From the NCBI GenBank assembly GCA_021205185.1, contig JAJPYB010000007.1:1-64000 (forward strand): a stretch of 64,000 nt of DNA, in the 5' to 3' direction. The translations under genes and the position numbers were made by a program. The DNA comes from Ruminococcus sp. (lineage in GTDB: Bacteria > Bacillota > Clostridia > Oscillospirales > Ruminococcaceae). This document shows, one piece after another, positions 26,614-35,551 of the stretch; position 1 is the first letter of the stretch, and every line of letters starts with the position of its first letter. The notes below the pieces were generated by a model. The model had not been told where the DNA came from. It saw nothing but the letters and a program-made list of their open reading frames with translations, and made no database searches.

Positions 26614-26654
26614 ACCCAGTTTACAATATTTTTATGAATAGGAGAGATTCACTT

Positions 26655-29276
26655 ATGAGTAACAAGAAAGAAACTGCTCAAAAGACATTTGACGTTGTTG
26701 ACAATGTTGAGGCGCTTGAAGCAAGACTTGCGGAGCTTAGAGCGGCGCAAAAGGAGTTCGCAACATTTTCTCAGGAAAAGGTTGACGAGATTTTCAAAGC
26801 GGCGGCTATAGCTGCCAACAAGCAGAGAATACCGCTTGCAAAGCAGGCTGTTGCTGAAACTGGAATGGGAGTAGTTGAGGACAAGGTAATCAAGAACAAC
26901 TACGCAGCAGAACACATTTACAACGCCTATAAAAATACAAAAACCTGTGGAATTATCGAAAGAGACGAGGCTTACGGAACTATAAAAATCGCCGAGCCTA
27001 TCGGAGTTATTGCGGCGGTTATTCCTACAACTAACCCTACTTCTACCGCTATTTTTAAGTCTCTTATCGCGCTTAAAACAAGAAACGCAATTATCATTTC
27101 TCCACACCCGAGAGCTAAGGCTTGTACGATAGCTGCCGCTAAGGTGGTTCTGGACGCAGCAGTTGCAGCAGGCGCACCAAAGGGAATCATTGCATGGATT
27201 GACGTTCCTTCTCTTGAGCTTACAAATATGGTTATGAAGGAAGCTGACATTATCCTTGCTACCGGCGGACCTGGAATGGTAAAGGCAGCTTATTCAAGCG
27301 GAAAGCCAGCGCTCGGCGTTGGCGCAGGAAACACACCTGCAATCATTGACGATACTGCTGATATTAAGCTTGCGGTAAATTCAATTATTCATTCCAAGAC
27401 ATTTGACAACGGTATGATTTGTGCTTCTGAGCAGTCGGTTATCGTTTTAAACGACGTATATTCAGCTGTTAAGGCTGAGTTTAAGGCAAGAGGCTGCTAT
27501 TTCCTTACAAAGGCTGAAACTGAAAAGGTCAGAAAGACAATTATCATAAACGGTTCTGTAAACGCAAAGATCGTTGGACAGCCTGCCGCTAAGATCGCAG
27601 AGTTTGCCGGTGTCACAGTAGACCCTGATACAAAGATTCTTATCGGCGAGGTTACAAGCGTTGATATTTCTGAAGAGTTCGCTCACGAAAAGCTTTCACC
27701 AGTTCTTGCAATGTATAAGGCTAAGGACTTTGAGGACGCTATGGAAAAGGCTGACAGACTTGTACAGGACGGCGGCTACGGACACACATCCTCACTCTAT
27801 GTAAACGCTGTAACTGAAAAGGAAAAGATTGACGCATTTGCTCTCAAGATGAAAACCTGCCGTATACTTGTAAATACGCCTTCATCTCACGGCGGCATCG
27901 GCGACCTTTATAACTTCAATCTTGCTCCTTCTTTGACACTCGGCTGCGGCTCGTGGGGCGGAAACTCAGTTTCTGAGAATGTTGGAGTCAAGCACCTGTT
28001 AAATATCAAGACTGTTGCCGAGAGGAGAGAGAATATGCTTTGGTTCAGAACACCTGAAAAGGTTTACTTTAAGAAGGGCTGTTTGCCTGTTGCCCTTGAC
28101 GAGCTTAAGAATGTAATGGGCAAGAAGAGAGCGTTTATCGTTACCGACTCGTTCCTTTACAAGAACGGCTATACAAAGCCTATTGAGGATAAGCTCGATT
28201 CAATGGGAATCGTTCATACAACATTCTCAAATGTTCAGCCTGATCCGACTTTGGCAAATGCTCAGGAGGGCGCAAAGGCAATGACAGCATTCGAGCCTGA
28301 CTGTATTATCGCAATGGGCGGCGGCTCGGCAATGGACGCCGGTAAGATTATGTGGGTTCTTTACGAGCATCCGGACGCTGACTTTATGGATATGGCTATG
28401 AGATTTATAGACATTCGTAAGAGAGTTTATACATTCCCGAAAATGGGTGAAAAGGCTTACTTCATTGCAGTTCCAACCTCATCAGGTACAGGCTCTGAGG
28501 TAACTCCGTTCGCAGTTATCACAGACGAAAAGACAGGAACCAAGTATCCTTTGGCTGACTATGAGCTAATGCCAAATATGGCTATCATTGATACTGACAA
28601 TATGATGAGTGCACCGAAGGGATTAACCTCCGCTTCTGGTATCGACGCTTTAACTCACGCATTAGAGGCTTATGCTTCTGTTATGGCGACAGATTATACA
28701 GATGGTCTTGCTCTTAAGGCTATAAAGAACATCTTCACTTATCTGCCGACAGCTTATGAGAACGGCTCTGATGTAATCGCAAGAGAAAAAATGGCGGACG
28801 CTTCAACAATGGCCGGTATGGCGTTTGCAAACGCATTTTTAGGCGTTTGTCACTCAATGGCTCACAAGCTCGGCTCTTATCATCACCTTCCACACGGTGT
28901 TGCAAACGCGCTTCTCATCACAGAGGTTATGAGATTTAACGTAGCGACTGCACCGAGAAAAATGGGAACATTCTCACAGTATCAGTATCCTCATGCGCTT
29001 GAAAGATACGCCGAGTGCGCTCACTTTATCGGAATTTGCGGAAAGAACGATGAGGAAACTCTTGATAAGTTTATCGACGCTATTGAAGAGCTGAAGGCAA
29101 AGGTCGGAATCAAGAAGACAATCAAGGATTACGGAGTTGACGAAAAGTATTTCTTGGATACGCTTGATAATATGGTTGAGGACGCATTCGACGACCAGTG
29201 CACAGGTGCAAACCCGAGATATCCTCTTATGAAGGAAATCAAGGAAATGTATTTGAAGGCTTACTACGGCAAGTAA
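26655..29276 (+). CDS. adhE: Bifunctional acetaldehyde-CoA/alcohol dehydrogenase
   Basis: 873 residues. It reduces acetyl-CoA to acetaldehyde and then ethanol with NADH. The N-terminal aldehyde dehydrogenase domain (~1-430) has the catalytic Cys in MICASEQSV. The C-terminal iron-dependent alcohol dehydrogenase domain has GGGSAMDAGK and metal-binding segments SGIDALTHALEAYAS and HSMAHKLGSYHHLPHG. The ATG at 26655 has GGAGAG 8 nt upstream; the in-frame start at 26634 has none. It lies in the Rex transcription unit, so ethanol formation is likely induced at high NADH. Confidence 0.97.
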   Translation: MSNKKETAQKTFDVVDNVEALEARLAELRAAQKEFATFSQEKVDEIFKAAAIAANKQRIPLAKQAVAETGMGVVEDKVIKNNYAAEHIYNAYKNTKTCGIIERDEAYGTIKIAEPIGVIAAVIPTTNPTSTAIFKSLIALKTRNAIIISPHPRAKACTIAAAKVVLDAAVAAGAPKGIIAWIDVPSLELTNMVMKEADIILATGGPGMVKAAYSSGKPALGVGAGNTPAIIDDTADIKLAVNSIIHSKTFDNGMICASEQSVIVLNDVYSAVKAEFKARGCYFLTKAETEKVRKTIIINGSVNAKIVGQPAAKIAEFAGVTVDPDTKILIGEVTSVDISEEFAHEKLSPVLAMYKAKDFEDAMEKADRLVQDGGYGHTSSLYVNAVTEKEKIDAFALKMKTCRILVNTPSSHGGIGDLYNFNLAPSLTLGCGSWGGNSVSENVGVKHLLNIKTVAERRENMLWFRTPEKVYFKKGCLPVALDELKNVMGKKRAFIVTDSFLYKNGYTKPIEDKLDSMGIVHTTFSNVQPDPTLANAQEGAKAMTAFEPDCIIAMGGGSAMDAGKIMWVLYEHPDADFMDMAMRFIDIRKRVYTFPKMGEKAYFIAVPTSSGTGSEVTPFAVITDEKTGTKYPLADYELMPNMAIIDTDNMMSAPKGLTSASGIDALTHALEAYASVMATDYTDGLALKAIKNIFTYLPTAYENGSDVIAREKMADASTMAGMAFANAFLGVCHSMAHKLGSYHHLPHGVANALLITEVMRFNVATAPRKMGTFSQYQYPHALERYAECAHFIGICGKNDEETLDKFIDAIEELKAKVGIKKTIKDYGVDEKYFLDTLDNMVEDAFDDQCTGANPRYPLMKEIKEMYLKAYYGK

Positions 29277-29283
29277 AACACTC

Positions 29284-29312
29284 TTGCCAAGGTGCATAAG
29301 ATTTTGTATAAT
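29284..29312 (+). promoter_or_regulatory. Promoter before the kinase-like gene
   Basis: TTGCCA, 17-bp spacer, exact TATAAT. It overlaps a weak hairpin (GGCAAG / CTTGCC) after adhE. It may drive the kinase-ferredoxin-hydS-phosphatase-hydA unit independently of Rex; readthrough from adhE is also likely. Confidence 0.6.
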
Positions 29313-29377
29313 GTATGTATAATATCTGTTCGCTTTTGCGAAGGATATATATCGTCTTAATAAAGGAGGATATTGTT

Positions 29378-30127
29378 ATGAATTTTGAGAAGGTACTTGC
29401 TGTAAGAAATACTAAAACTATTTACAGAGACGGAAATACTACCGTTAAGGTATTTAACGAGGAGTACAAAAAGTACGATATTTTAAATGAGGCGCTTAAC
29501 ACCGCCAGAATTGAAGAAACAGGACTTAACATTCCAAAGGTATTGGAGGTTAAGAAAATAGAGGGCAAATGGGCTATCGTTTTGGAGTATGTCGAGGGTA
29601 AAACCCTTCAGCAGCTAATGGACGAGAACCCGGAGAAAATGGATGAGTATCTTGAAATGTTTGTTGATTTGCAGCTTGAGGTTCAATCGAAAACCTGCTT
29701 CAATTTAAACAAGCTTAAGGATAAAATGCAGGCAAAAATTTCGCAGACAGACCTCGACGCTACAACCAGATACGAGCTTCATACTCGTCTTGACGGTATG
29801 CCGAAGCACAATAAGGTTTGTCACGGAGATTTTAACCCATCTAACATTATTGTTTCTCCTGACGGCGAGTTTCATATTCTCGACTGGTCGCACGCAACTC
29901 AGGGTAACGCTTCTGCCGACGCTGCCAGAACATATCTGTTGTTTGTCCTTGCAGGAAACAGAGAGCTTGCTGAGAAGTATCTGAATATGTTCTGCGAAAA
30001 GAGCGACACAGCGAAGCAGTATGTACAGCAGTGGATGCCGATAGTAGCGGCTTCACAGTCTGTAAAGGGAAATCCTGAGGAGAGAGAGCTGCTGTTAAGT
30101 TGGGTAAATGTTGTAGATTACGAGTAA
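29378..30127 (+). CDS. Aminoglycoside phosphotransferase-fold kinase-like protein
   Basis: 249 residues. Protein kinase-like fold of the APH/choline kinase group: an N-lobe with a possible ATP-binding Lys in TVKVF, a hinge near VLEYVEGKTL, the Brenner motif CHGDFNPSNII with catalytic Asp and Asn, and metal-binding Asp in HILDWSHAT. The substrate is unknown. The ATG at 29378 has AAAGGAGG 8 nt upstream; the longer reading to 29315 is rejected. It lies between adhE and the hydrogenase genes, and a SpoIIE-type phosphatase lies three genes on, so a regulatory kinase is possible (inference). Confidence 0.85.
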   Translation: MNFEKVLAVRNTKTIYRDGNTTVKVFNEEYKKYDILNEALNTARIEETGLNIPKVLEVKKIEGKWAIVLEYVEGKTLQQLMDENPEKMDEYLEMFVDLQLEVQSKTCFNLNKLKDKMQAKISQTDLDATTRYELHTRLDGMPKHNKVCHGDFNPSNIIVSPDGEFHILDWSHATQGNASADAARTYLLFVLAGNRELAEKYLNMFCEKSDTAKQYVQQWMPIVAASQSVKGNPEERELLLSWVNVVDYE

Positions 30128-30146
30128 TCTCAGAAAGGACAGTTCA

Positions 30147-30386
30147 ATGAAAGTTACAATATGTATCGGAAGCTCCTGTCACTTAAAGGGCTCAAGACAG
30201 GTTGTCGAGGCTCTTCAGAATCACGTTAAGGAAGCCAATCTTCAGGATAAGGTTGAGCTTGGCGGCGCCTTTTGTATAGGGAACTGCCAGAACGGCGTGT
30301 CGGTGACTGTCGACGGAGTAGTTCATTCAGTAAATCCCGATAACGTAGACTCTTTCTTTGAAAACGAAATTAAGTCGAAGGTTTAA
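30147..30386 (+). CDS. Thioredoxin-fold [2Fe-2S] ferredoxin
   Basis: 79 residues. It has four Cys in the order CIGSSC (N-terminal) and CIGNC (central), the pattern of thioredoxin-like [2Fe-2S] ferredoxins and the C-terminal half of NuoE/HydC-type subunits. It probably carries electrons to or from the hydrogenase-like proteins next to it. Ribosome site GAAAGGAC, 19 nt after the kinase-like gene and 31 nt before hydS. Confidence 0.87.
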   Translation: MKVTICIGSSCHLKGSRQVVEALQNHVKEANLQDKVELGGAFCIGNCQNGVSVTVDGVVHSVNPDNVDSFFENEIKSKV

Positions 30387-30417
30387 ACCTGACATCAATT
30401 TACGGGGGAAGAGATAA

Positions 30418-32100
30418 ATGTATGGTACAAGGGTTCTTGTTTCAAAGAAAAACGATTGTAAGAATTGTTACAAATGTATTCGTTACTGCCCTATAAAAGC
30501 CATAAAGTTTTCCGACAATCAAGCGTCGATCGTTGAGGACGAGTGTATACTCTGCGGAAAGTGTTATACCGTTTGTCCTCAATCGGCGAAGGAAATCAGA
30601 AACGACGTTGATAAGGTTAAGGAGATGCTTGCGAAAGAGGAAGATGTTTTTGCAAGCATTGCTCCTTCATTTGTGGCAAATTACGAAAACATGAACATAA
30701 CGGCAGCTGAAAACGCCCTCAAAAAGCTGGGCTTTAAAGGCGCTGAGGAAACGGCTGTCGGCGCAACAATAGTAAAAAAAGAATACGACAAAATGGTAAA
30801 CGAAGGCAAGAAGAAAATTATCATTTCCTCCTGCTGCCATTCGGTAAATACGCTTATACAAAAGTATTATCCCGAAGCGCTCCCTTATCTTGCCGATATT
30901 AAATCGCCGATGCAGGCGCATTGCGAAAAGATAAAGAGAGAGCATGAAGGCGCAAAGACTGTGTTTATCGGTCCTTGCATTTCCAAAAAGGACGAAGCGG
31001 ATAAGTATCCTGATATTGTGGACGCTGTGCTTACCTTTAAGGAGCTTGACGAATGGCTTGCCGAAGAAGAAATCGAGCTTTGCGAATGCGAGGATAAGGT
31101 AGCGGGTGGAAGGGCCAGACTTTTCCCAACAACTACCGGAATTTTAAAGTCTATGGACTGCGACAGCAAGGATTATACATATATCGCAATAGACGGAATT
31201 GAAAACTGCATTGCGGCGCTCGAGGATATTAAAAACGGCGAGATGAAAAACTGCTTTATCGAAATGTCCGCTTGTGCGGGAAGCTGTATAAACGGCCCTG
31301 TTATGAGTAGAAACTCCGAGAAGCTTGTAAAGAACACGCTTGCCGTCAACAGGTATGCGCCAAAGGACGACTTCGACGTTGCTTCACCTTCAACCGCTTC
31401 GCTTAAAAAGAACATTTCGTTTGTCGGCGTTCGCAAGAATATGCCGGGAAGCAAGGCGATTGAAGAAATTTTACATAGAATGGGTAAAACTCGTCCGGAG
31501 CAGGAGTTAAACTGCGGAAGCTGCGGATATGATACCTGTCGTGAAAAAGCGGTTGCGGTGCTTCAGGGAAAAGCAAACTTAGAAATGTGTATGCCGTACC
31601 TAAAGGATAAGGCCGAGTCCTTCTCCGATACGATAATCGGAAACACTCCCAATGGAATTCTGGTATTGAATGAGGACTTTGAGGTTCAGCAGATAAATGC
31701 TGCCGCAAAATCAATAATGAATATAAAAAGCTCGGACGACGTTTTAGGAAATCCTGTTGTCAGAATTTTAGACCCTTCAAAGTTTATGCAGGTTCTTTCA
31801 AGCGGCAGGGATATCAGAAACGAAAAGGTATATCTTGCTGATTACAACAAGTATGTAGAGGAAACTATCATCTACGATAAGAGCTATCATATTATTATCG
31901 GCATTATGAGAGATGTTACCGAAAGCGAGCTTGAGCACGAGAAGCGAATCGAGGACGCACATAATACTGTTGAAATTACCGACAAGGTTATCGACAAGCA
32001 GATGCGTGTAGTTCAGGAAATAGCTTCACTTTTGGGAGAAACAACGGCAGAAACAAAGATTGCGCTTACCAAGTTAAAGGAGAACTTAACTAATGAATAA
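30418..32100 (+). CDS. hydS: Sensory-type [FeFe] hydrogenase with PAS domain (HydS)
   Basis: 560 residues. Order: two 4Fe-4S ferredoxin motifs (CKNCYKCIRYCP, CILCGKCYTVCP), an H-cluster domain (~75-310), a further 4Fe-4S module (CGSCGYDTC plus a Cys ~20 residues on, ~365-395), a PAS domain (~395-495) and a C-terminal helix. The H-cluster motifs are variant: SSCCHSV for TSCCPxW, GPCISKKDEA, and MSACAGSCING for MxCxxGCxxG. This layout is that of group C sensory hydrogenases, proposed H2 sensors in Ruminococcus albus and others. The final 8 nt overlap the phosphatase gene, which suggests that the two act together. Confidence 0.88.
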   Translation: MYGTRVLVSKKNDCKNCYKCIRYCPIKAIKFSDNQASIVEDECILCGKCYTVCPQSAKEIRNDVDKVKEMLAKEEDVFASIAPSFVANYENMNITAAENALKKLGFKGAEETAVGATIVKKEYDKMVNEGKKKIIISSCCHSVNTLIQKYYPEALPYLADIKSPMQAHCEKIKREHEGAKTVFIGPCISKKDEADKYPDIVDAVLTFKELDEWLAEEEIELCECEDKVAGGRARLFPTTTGILKSMDCDSKDYTYIAIDGIENCIAALEDIKNGEMKNCFIEMSACAGSCINGPVMSRNSEKLVKNTLAVNRYAPKDDFDVASPSTASLKKNISFVGVRKNMPGSKAIEEILHRMGKTRPEQELNCGSCGYDTCREKAVAVLQGKANLEMCMPYLKDKAESFSDTIIGNTPNGILVLNEDFEVQQINAAAKSIMNIKSSDDVLGNPVVRILDPSKFMQVLSSGRDIRNEKVYLADYNKYVEETIIYDKSYHIIIGIMRDVTESELEHEKRIEDAHNTVEITDKVIDKQMRVVQEIASLLGETTAETKIALTKLKENLTNE

Positions 32101-33265
32101 TCTTTGTACTGAGATAGGCTACCACAGCATAAATAAATACGGCGAACAGCTTTGCGGCGACCATATTGAAGTAATCGAGCAGGGTGAAAACTCCTTCGTA
32201 ATGGTTTTAGCTGACGGACTCGGAAGCGGAGTTAAGGCTTGTATTTTGTCAACTCTTACCTCGAAGATTATTTCAACTATGATGGCAGCGAATATGAGCG
32301 TTGAGGACTGCGTTTCAACAATAGCTGCAACGCTGCCTGTTTGCGACGTGAGAAAAATAGCCTATTCTACCTTTACAATTATTCGGGTAGTCAACAACGA
32401 GGAGGCTGAAATAATTCAATATGACAATCCTCACGTTATTCTTCTGAGAAACGGAAAAAACTACGACTACCCACAAACTGTTACTGAAATTGGCGGAAAG
32501 CAAATTTACAGAGCAAAGCTAAAGCTTGAGCTTGACGACGTTTTTATTGCAATGAGCGACGGCGCAATATACGCAGGCGTTGGTATGGAGCTGAATTACG
32601 GCTGGCAGAGGGAAAATATAATCGACTTTGCCGAAGCGTTTTATACGAAGGAATACACAGCTAAAACAATAGCTACGCTTATTCTTGACGAGTGCCATCG
32701 GCTTTACGGCTACCACGCAGGCGACGATACAACGGTAGGTGCGATAAAAATCAGGAAAAGAGAGTCTATCAATCTTATGATAGGACCGCCTTCAAAGCCT
32801 GAGGAGCTTAAAAAAATGCACACCCTTTTCTTTTCAAAGGAGGGCAAGCATATAGTCTGCGGCGGAACCACTTCAAAGCTCGCGGCGGAGTATTTAGGCA
32901 AGGAGGTTGTACCTCTGCTTGATTATTTCGACCCTGAAATACCGCCGATTGCAAAAATCGAGGGAGTAGACCTTACAACAGAGGGCGTTATCACAATAAG
33001 CAAGGTGCTTGAAAACGCAAAAAGCTACCTCGACTCTAACGAGGAGTATATGCAATGGTCGAGCAAGAAGGACGGCGCTTCGAGAATCTCCCGAATGCTG
33101 TTTGAGGAGGCTACCGACATAAACTTCTTTGTCGGAATGGCTGTAAACCCGGCTCACCAGAATCCCAATCTGCCGATAAATTTCAACATTAAGATGAACC
33201 TTGTCGGCGAGCTTTCAAAGTGCTTGAAGCAAATGGGAAAAAGAATAAAGGTAAGCTACTTTTAA
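32093..33265 (+). CDS. SpoIIE/PP2C-type phosphatase
   Basis: 390 residues. The N-terminal ~220 residues form a SpoIIE-type PP2C domain with the metal-binding motifs VLADGLGSGVKA, AMSDGAIYAGV and GDDTTVGAIKI. The C-terminal ~170 residues have no recognised domain; in them, VCGGTTSKLAAEYLGK resembles a ligand or nucleotide loop. The start is inside the hydS stop (ATGAATAA), so its synthesis is coupled to HydS. It is probably the output partner of the sensor: H2 or redox state read by HydS would change dephosphorylation of an unknown protein. The substrate is not identified. Confidence 0.87.
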   Translation: MNNLCTEIGYHSINKYGEQLCGDHIEVIEQGENSFVMVLADGLGSGVKACILSTLTSKIISTMMAANMSVEDCVSTIAATLPVCDVRKIAYSTFTIIRVVNNEEAEIIQYDNPHVILLRNGKNYDYPQTVTEIGGKQIYRAKLKLELDDVFIAMSDGAIYAGVGMELNYGWQRENIIDFAEAFYTKEYTAKTIATLILDECHRLYGYHAGDDTTVGAIKIRKRESINLMIGPPSKPEELKKMHTLFFSKEGKHIVCGGTTSKLAAEYLGKEVVPLLDYFDPEIPPIAKIEGVDLTTEGVITISKVLENAKSYLDSNEEYMQWSSKKDGASRISRMLFEEATDINFFVGMAVNPAHQNPNLPINFNIKMNLVGELSKCLKQMGKRIKVSYF

Positions 33266-33297
33266 TCGGGCAAAAGCTGAAAATAAGAGGATGATTT

Positions 33298-34731
33298 ATG
33301 AAAACACGGAAATTTGATACACAGGTTCAATACTTAAAGTACAAGGTGCTGCGTGAGGTTGCTCGTCACGCATGGGACGACAATTTAGTATTTGAGCATT
33401 TTAACGATATTGCGAAAACTGTCGTTAAGGGCAAGGAGCCTACAATGCGCTGCTGTATTTACAAGGAGCGAGCTATCGTTTCGGAGCGAATTAAGCTTGC
33501 TTGCGGCGGAGACAAGTCAAATCCCAACGTAATAGAGGTTATTGACATTGCCTGCGACGAATGTCCTTTAGGCGGCTACAAGGTTACGGAATCCTGTAGA
33601 GGCTGTATCGCTCACAGGTGTGAGGACGCTTGTAAGGTAGGCGCTATATCGTTTGACAAAAATCAAAAGGCTGTTATTGACAAGGACAAGTGCGTAAATT
33701 GTGGAAAGTGCGCTGCCGCTTGCCCGTATTCGGCAATTCAGGACTTTAAACGCCCCTGCGAGAGGTCCTGCAAGGTTGGCGCTATCAGCATGGATAAGGA
33801 AACCTATGCCGCAAGCATCGACAACGACAAGTGCATTTCCTGCGGAGCGTGCGTTTATATGTGTCCGTTCGGAGCTTGTATGGATAAGTCGAGCATTACT
33901 GACGTCATTAAAATTTTAAAGGAAAGCGACGGCAACAAAAACTACAAGGTTTACGCTGTTACTGCTCCTGCTATCAACGCTCAGTTTACTTATGCAAAAA
34001 CCGGTCAGGTTGTAGCGGCAATTAAGCGGCTTGGCTTCCACAGCGTTGTTGAAGCGGCTCTTGGAGCTGATATGGTAGCGCTCGAGGAGTCGGCGGAGCT
34101 TGCAGAAAAAGGATTTTTAACAACAAGCTGCTGCCCGGCGTTCGTAGAGTATATTCACAAATTCTATCCGGCTCTTGTGCCGAACATTTCGCACAACCTG
34201 TCTCCAATGGCGAAAATTTCACAGTACATAAAAACAATAGATCCGACCTCGAAGATTGTCTTTATCGGTCCTTGTACCGCTAAGAAAATGGAAATCAAGC
34301 GTGATGAGGTAAAGGACTTAGTCGATTATGTTTTGACATTCGAGGAGCTTCAGGCTTTAATTGATTCAAGAGATATTCCAATCGCCGAGCTTGAGGAGGA
34401 AGCGCTTGACAACGCTTCGTACTTCGGTAGAATTTTTGCAAGAAGCGGAGGAGTTACCGACGCTGTCAAGCAGGCTATCAAGGAGCAGGGCTTGAATATC
34501 GAGCTTAACCCTGTCGTTTGCAACGGAATTGAGGAGTGCAAAAAGCCGTTGCTGCTCGCTTCAAAGGGGATAAGAAAGAACAACTTTATTGAGGGTATGG
34601 CTTGCGTTGGCGGCTGTATCGGCGGAGCAGGAAACCTGACCCACGAGGAGAAGGACGCCAAGCAGGTTGATAAGTACGCTGAGCAGGCTCTTGAAAAGAC
34701 TATCTCTGACGCTGTTTCAATGCTCAGGTAG
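33298..34731 (+). CDS. hydA2: [FeFe] hydrogenase, group B-type monomer (HydA2/HsfB-like)
   Basis: 477 residues. An N-terminal region (~1-95) has a CDECP site, then Cys-rich ferredoxin segments (CRGCIAHRCEDAC, CVNCGKCAAACP, CERSC, CISCGACVYMCP). The catalytic domain has all three H-cluster motifs in canonical form: TTSCCPAF, GPCTAKKME and GMACVGGCIGG. It should reduce protons or oxidise H2 with ferredoxin. It follows the phosphatase by 32 nt with GAGGATGA as ribosome site. Maturation genes hydEFG are not in the window. No clear terminator follows. Confidence 0.92.
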   Translation: MKTRKFDTQVQYLKYKVLREVARHAWDDNLVFEHFNDIAKTVVKGKEPTMRCCIYKERAIVSERIKLACGGDKSNPNVIEVIDIACDECPLGGYKVTESCRGCIAHRCEDACKVGAISFDKNQKAVIDKDKCVNCGKCAAACPYSAIQDFKRPCERSCKVGAISMDKETYAASIDNDKCISCGACVYMCPFGACMDKSSITDVIKILKESDGNKNYKVYAVTAPAINAQFTYAKTGQVVAAIKRLGFHSVVEAALGADMVALEESAELAEKGFLTTSCCPAFVEYIHKFYPALVPNISHNLSPMAKISQYIKTIDPTSKIVFIGPCTAKKMEIKRDEVKDLVDYVLTFEELQALIDSRDIPIAELEEEALDNASYFGRIFARSGGVTDAVKQAIKEQGLNIELNPVVCNGIEECKKPLLLASKGIRKNNFIEGMACVGGCIGGAGNLTHEEKDAKQVDKYAEQALEKTISDAVSMLR

Positions 34732-34817
34732 CACAAACGGTAAATGTTTTAACTCATTCATTTTTAATAGTGAATTTCGATGAAATCTTTGTTACTTTTG
34801 CCCAATTTATAAGGTGC

Positions 34818-34857
34818 AAAGTTGTAATAATGCACAAATTTTGCAACTTTTTGTGCA
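34818..34857. repeat. Overlapping inverted repeats before the prepilin promoter
   Basis: TGCACAAA (34831-34838) / TTTGTGCA (34850-34857) and AAAGTTG (34818-34824) / CAACTTT (34844-34850) overlap each other. They lie 18 bp upstream of the -35. This could be a regulator site; no known consensus was recognised. The remainder of the 34732-34973 gap shows only the promoter and ribosome site. Confidence 0.45.
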
Positions 34858-34874
34858 AAATTGGTAGTTGACTG

Positions 34875-34903
34875 TTGATTTTTTTGTGACATTTTGCTAT
34901 AAT
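34875..34903 (+). promoter_or_regulatory. Promoter of prepilin gene
   Basis: TTGATT, 17-bp spacer, exact TATAAT, ending 70 nt before the TTG start. Confidence 0.65.
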
Positions 34904-34973
34904 ATACGTATGAGTTGAGTGCTACTAAAGGTGTAGCGAAAAATCATATATTTTTAATTAAGGAGGTTTTTCT

Positions 34974-35384
34974 TTGAAAAAGCTTAAAGAAATGAAGAAG
35001 AATAAGAAGGGCTTTACCCTCGTTGAGGTTATTGTTGTACTCGTAATTTTAGCTATTATGGCGGCTGTTTTAATTCCGTCGCTCGTTGGATATATTGACA
35101 TGGCTAACGAGAATACTATTATTTCAGAAACTCGTAATATCACAACAGCAGTTCAGACATTAGCTTCAGAGGCTTATGCTAAGGATTCGGATGCTACTAT
35201 CACAATTGGTGATGATGATACTTATACCATTACTTATGATGAGATCATGGAGCTTTGCGAAATTGACGGTATTGATAGCACTACACTATCTGTTACATTT
35301 GAAACAGATTCTGCTAAGATTGAATCCCTTGAGTGGACAAACGACGGTAAGACTTGTACATATCCTGGATATGAAGTAAACTAA
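34974..35384 (+). CDS. Type IV pilin-like prepilin
   Basis: 136 residues. A short basic leader (KKLKEMKKNKKG) is followed by the prepilin peptidase site G/FTLVEV and a hydrophobic helix (VIVVLVILAIMAAVLIPSLVGYI), then a small acidic C-terminal domain with a single Cys-containing end. Cleavage between G15 and F16 is predicted. The TTG start is supported by TTAAGGAGG 10 nt upstream. No pilus assembly ATPase, membrane protein or peptidase gene lies nearby, so it must use machinery encoded elsewhere. It could be a pseudopilin or an adhesion pilin. Confidence 0.87.
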   Translation: MKKLKEMKKNKKGFTLVEVIVVLVILAIMAAVLIPSLVGYIDMANENTIISETRNITTAVQTLASEAYAKDSDATITIGDDDTYTITYDEIMELCEIDGIDSTTLSVTFETDSAKIESLEWTNDGKTCTYPGYEVN

Positions 35385-35440
35385 TTGAACTAAAAGAGCT
35401 GCACATATTGCAGAAGATAATTTTTTTGATTTTCGGGCAG

Positions 35441-35466
35441 ACCCCTCGCTTTATGCGAGGGGTTTT
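35441..35466 (+). terminator. Terminator after prepilin gene
   Basis: 9-bp stem ACCCCTCGC / GCGAGGGGT with TTTAT loop, then TTTT. Confidence 0.85.
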
Positions 35467-35504
35467 GCTGTGGTCGGGATTTTTTGAAAAGTGTGCATAA
35501 TTCG

Positions 35505-35533
35505 TTGACAATTGTGACACAATATAGTATACT
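35505..35533 (+). promoter_or_regulatory. Promoter of the toxin-antitoxin pair
   Basis: TTGACA, 17-bp spacer, TATACT; the transcript leader is only ~12 nt before GGAGGTGAT and the ATG. Flanking TGTGACACAA is close to a palindrome and could be the antitoxin operator (inference). Confidence 0.75.
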
Positions 35534-35551
35534 AATATTGGAGGTGATATT

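Noticed and set aside
29268-29288. GGCAAG / CTTGCC hairpin after adhE as terminator
   Set aside because: Six pairs, no T run, and it overlaps the next -35. Readthrough is more likely.
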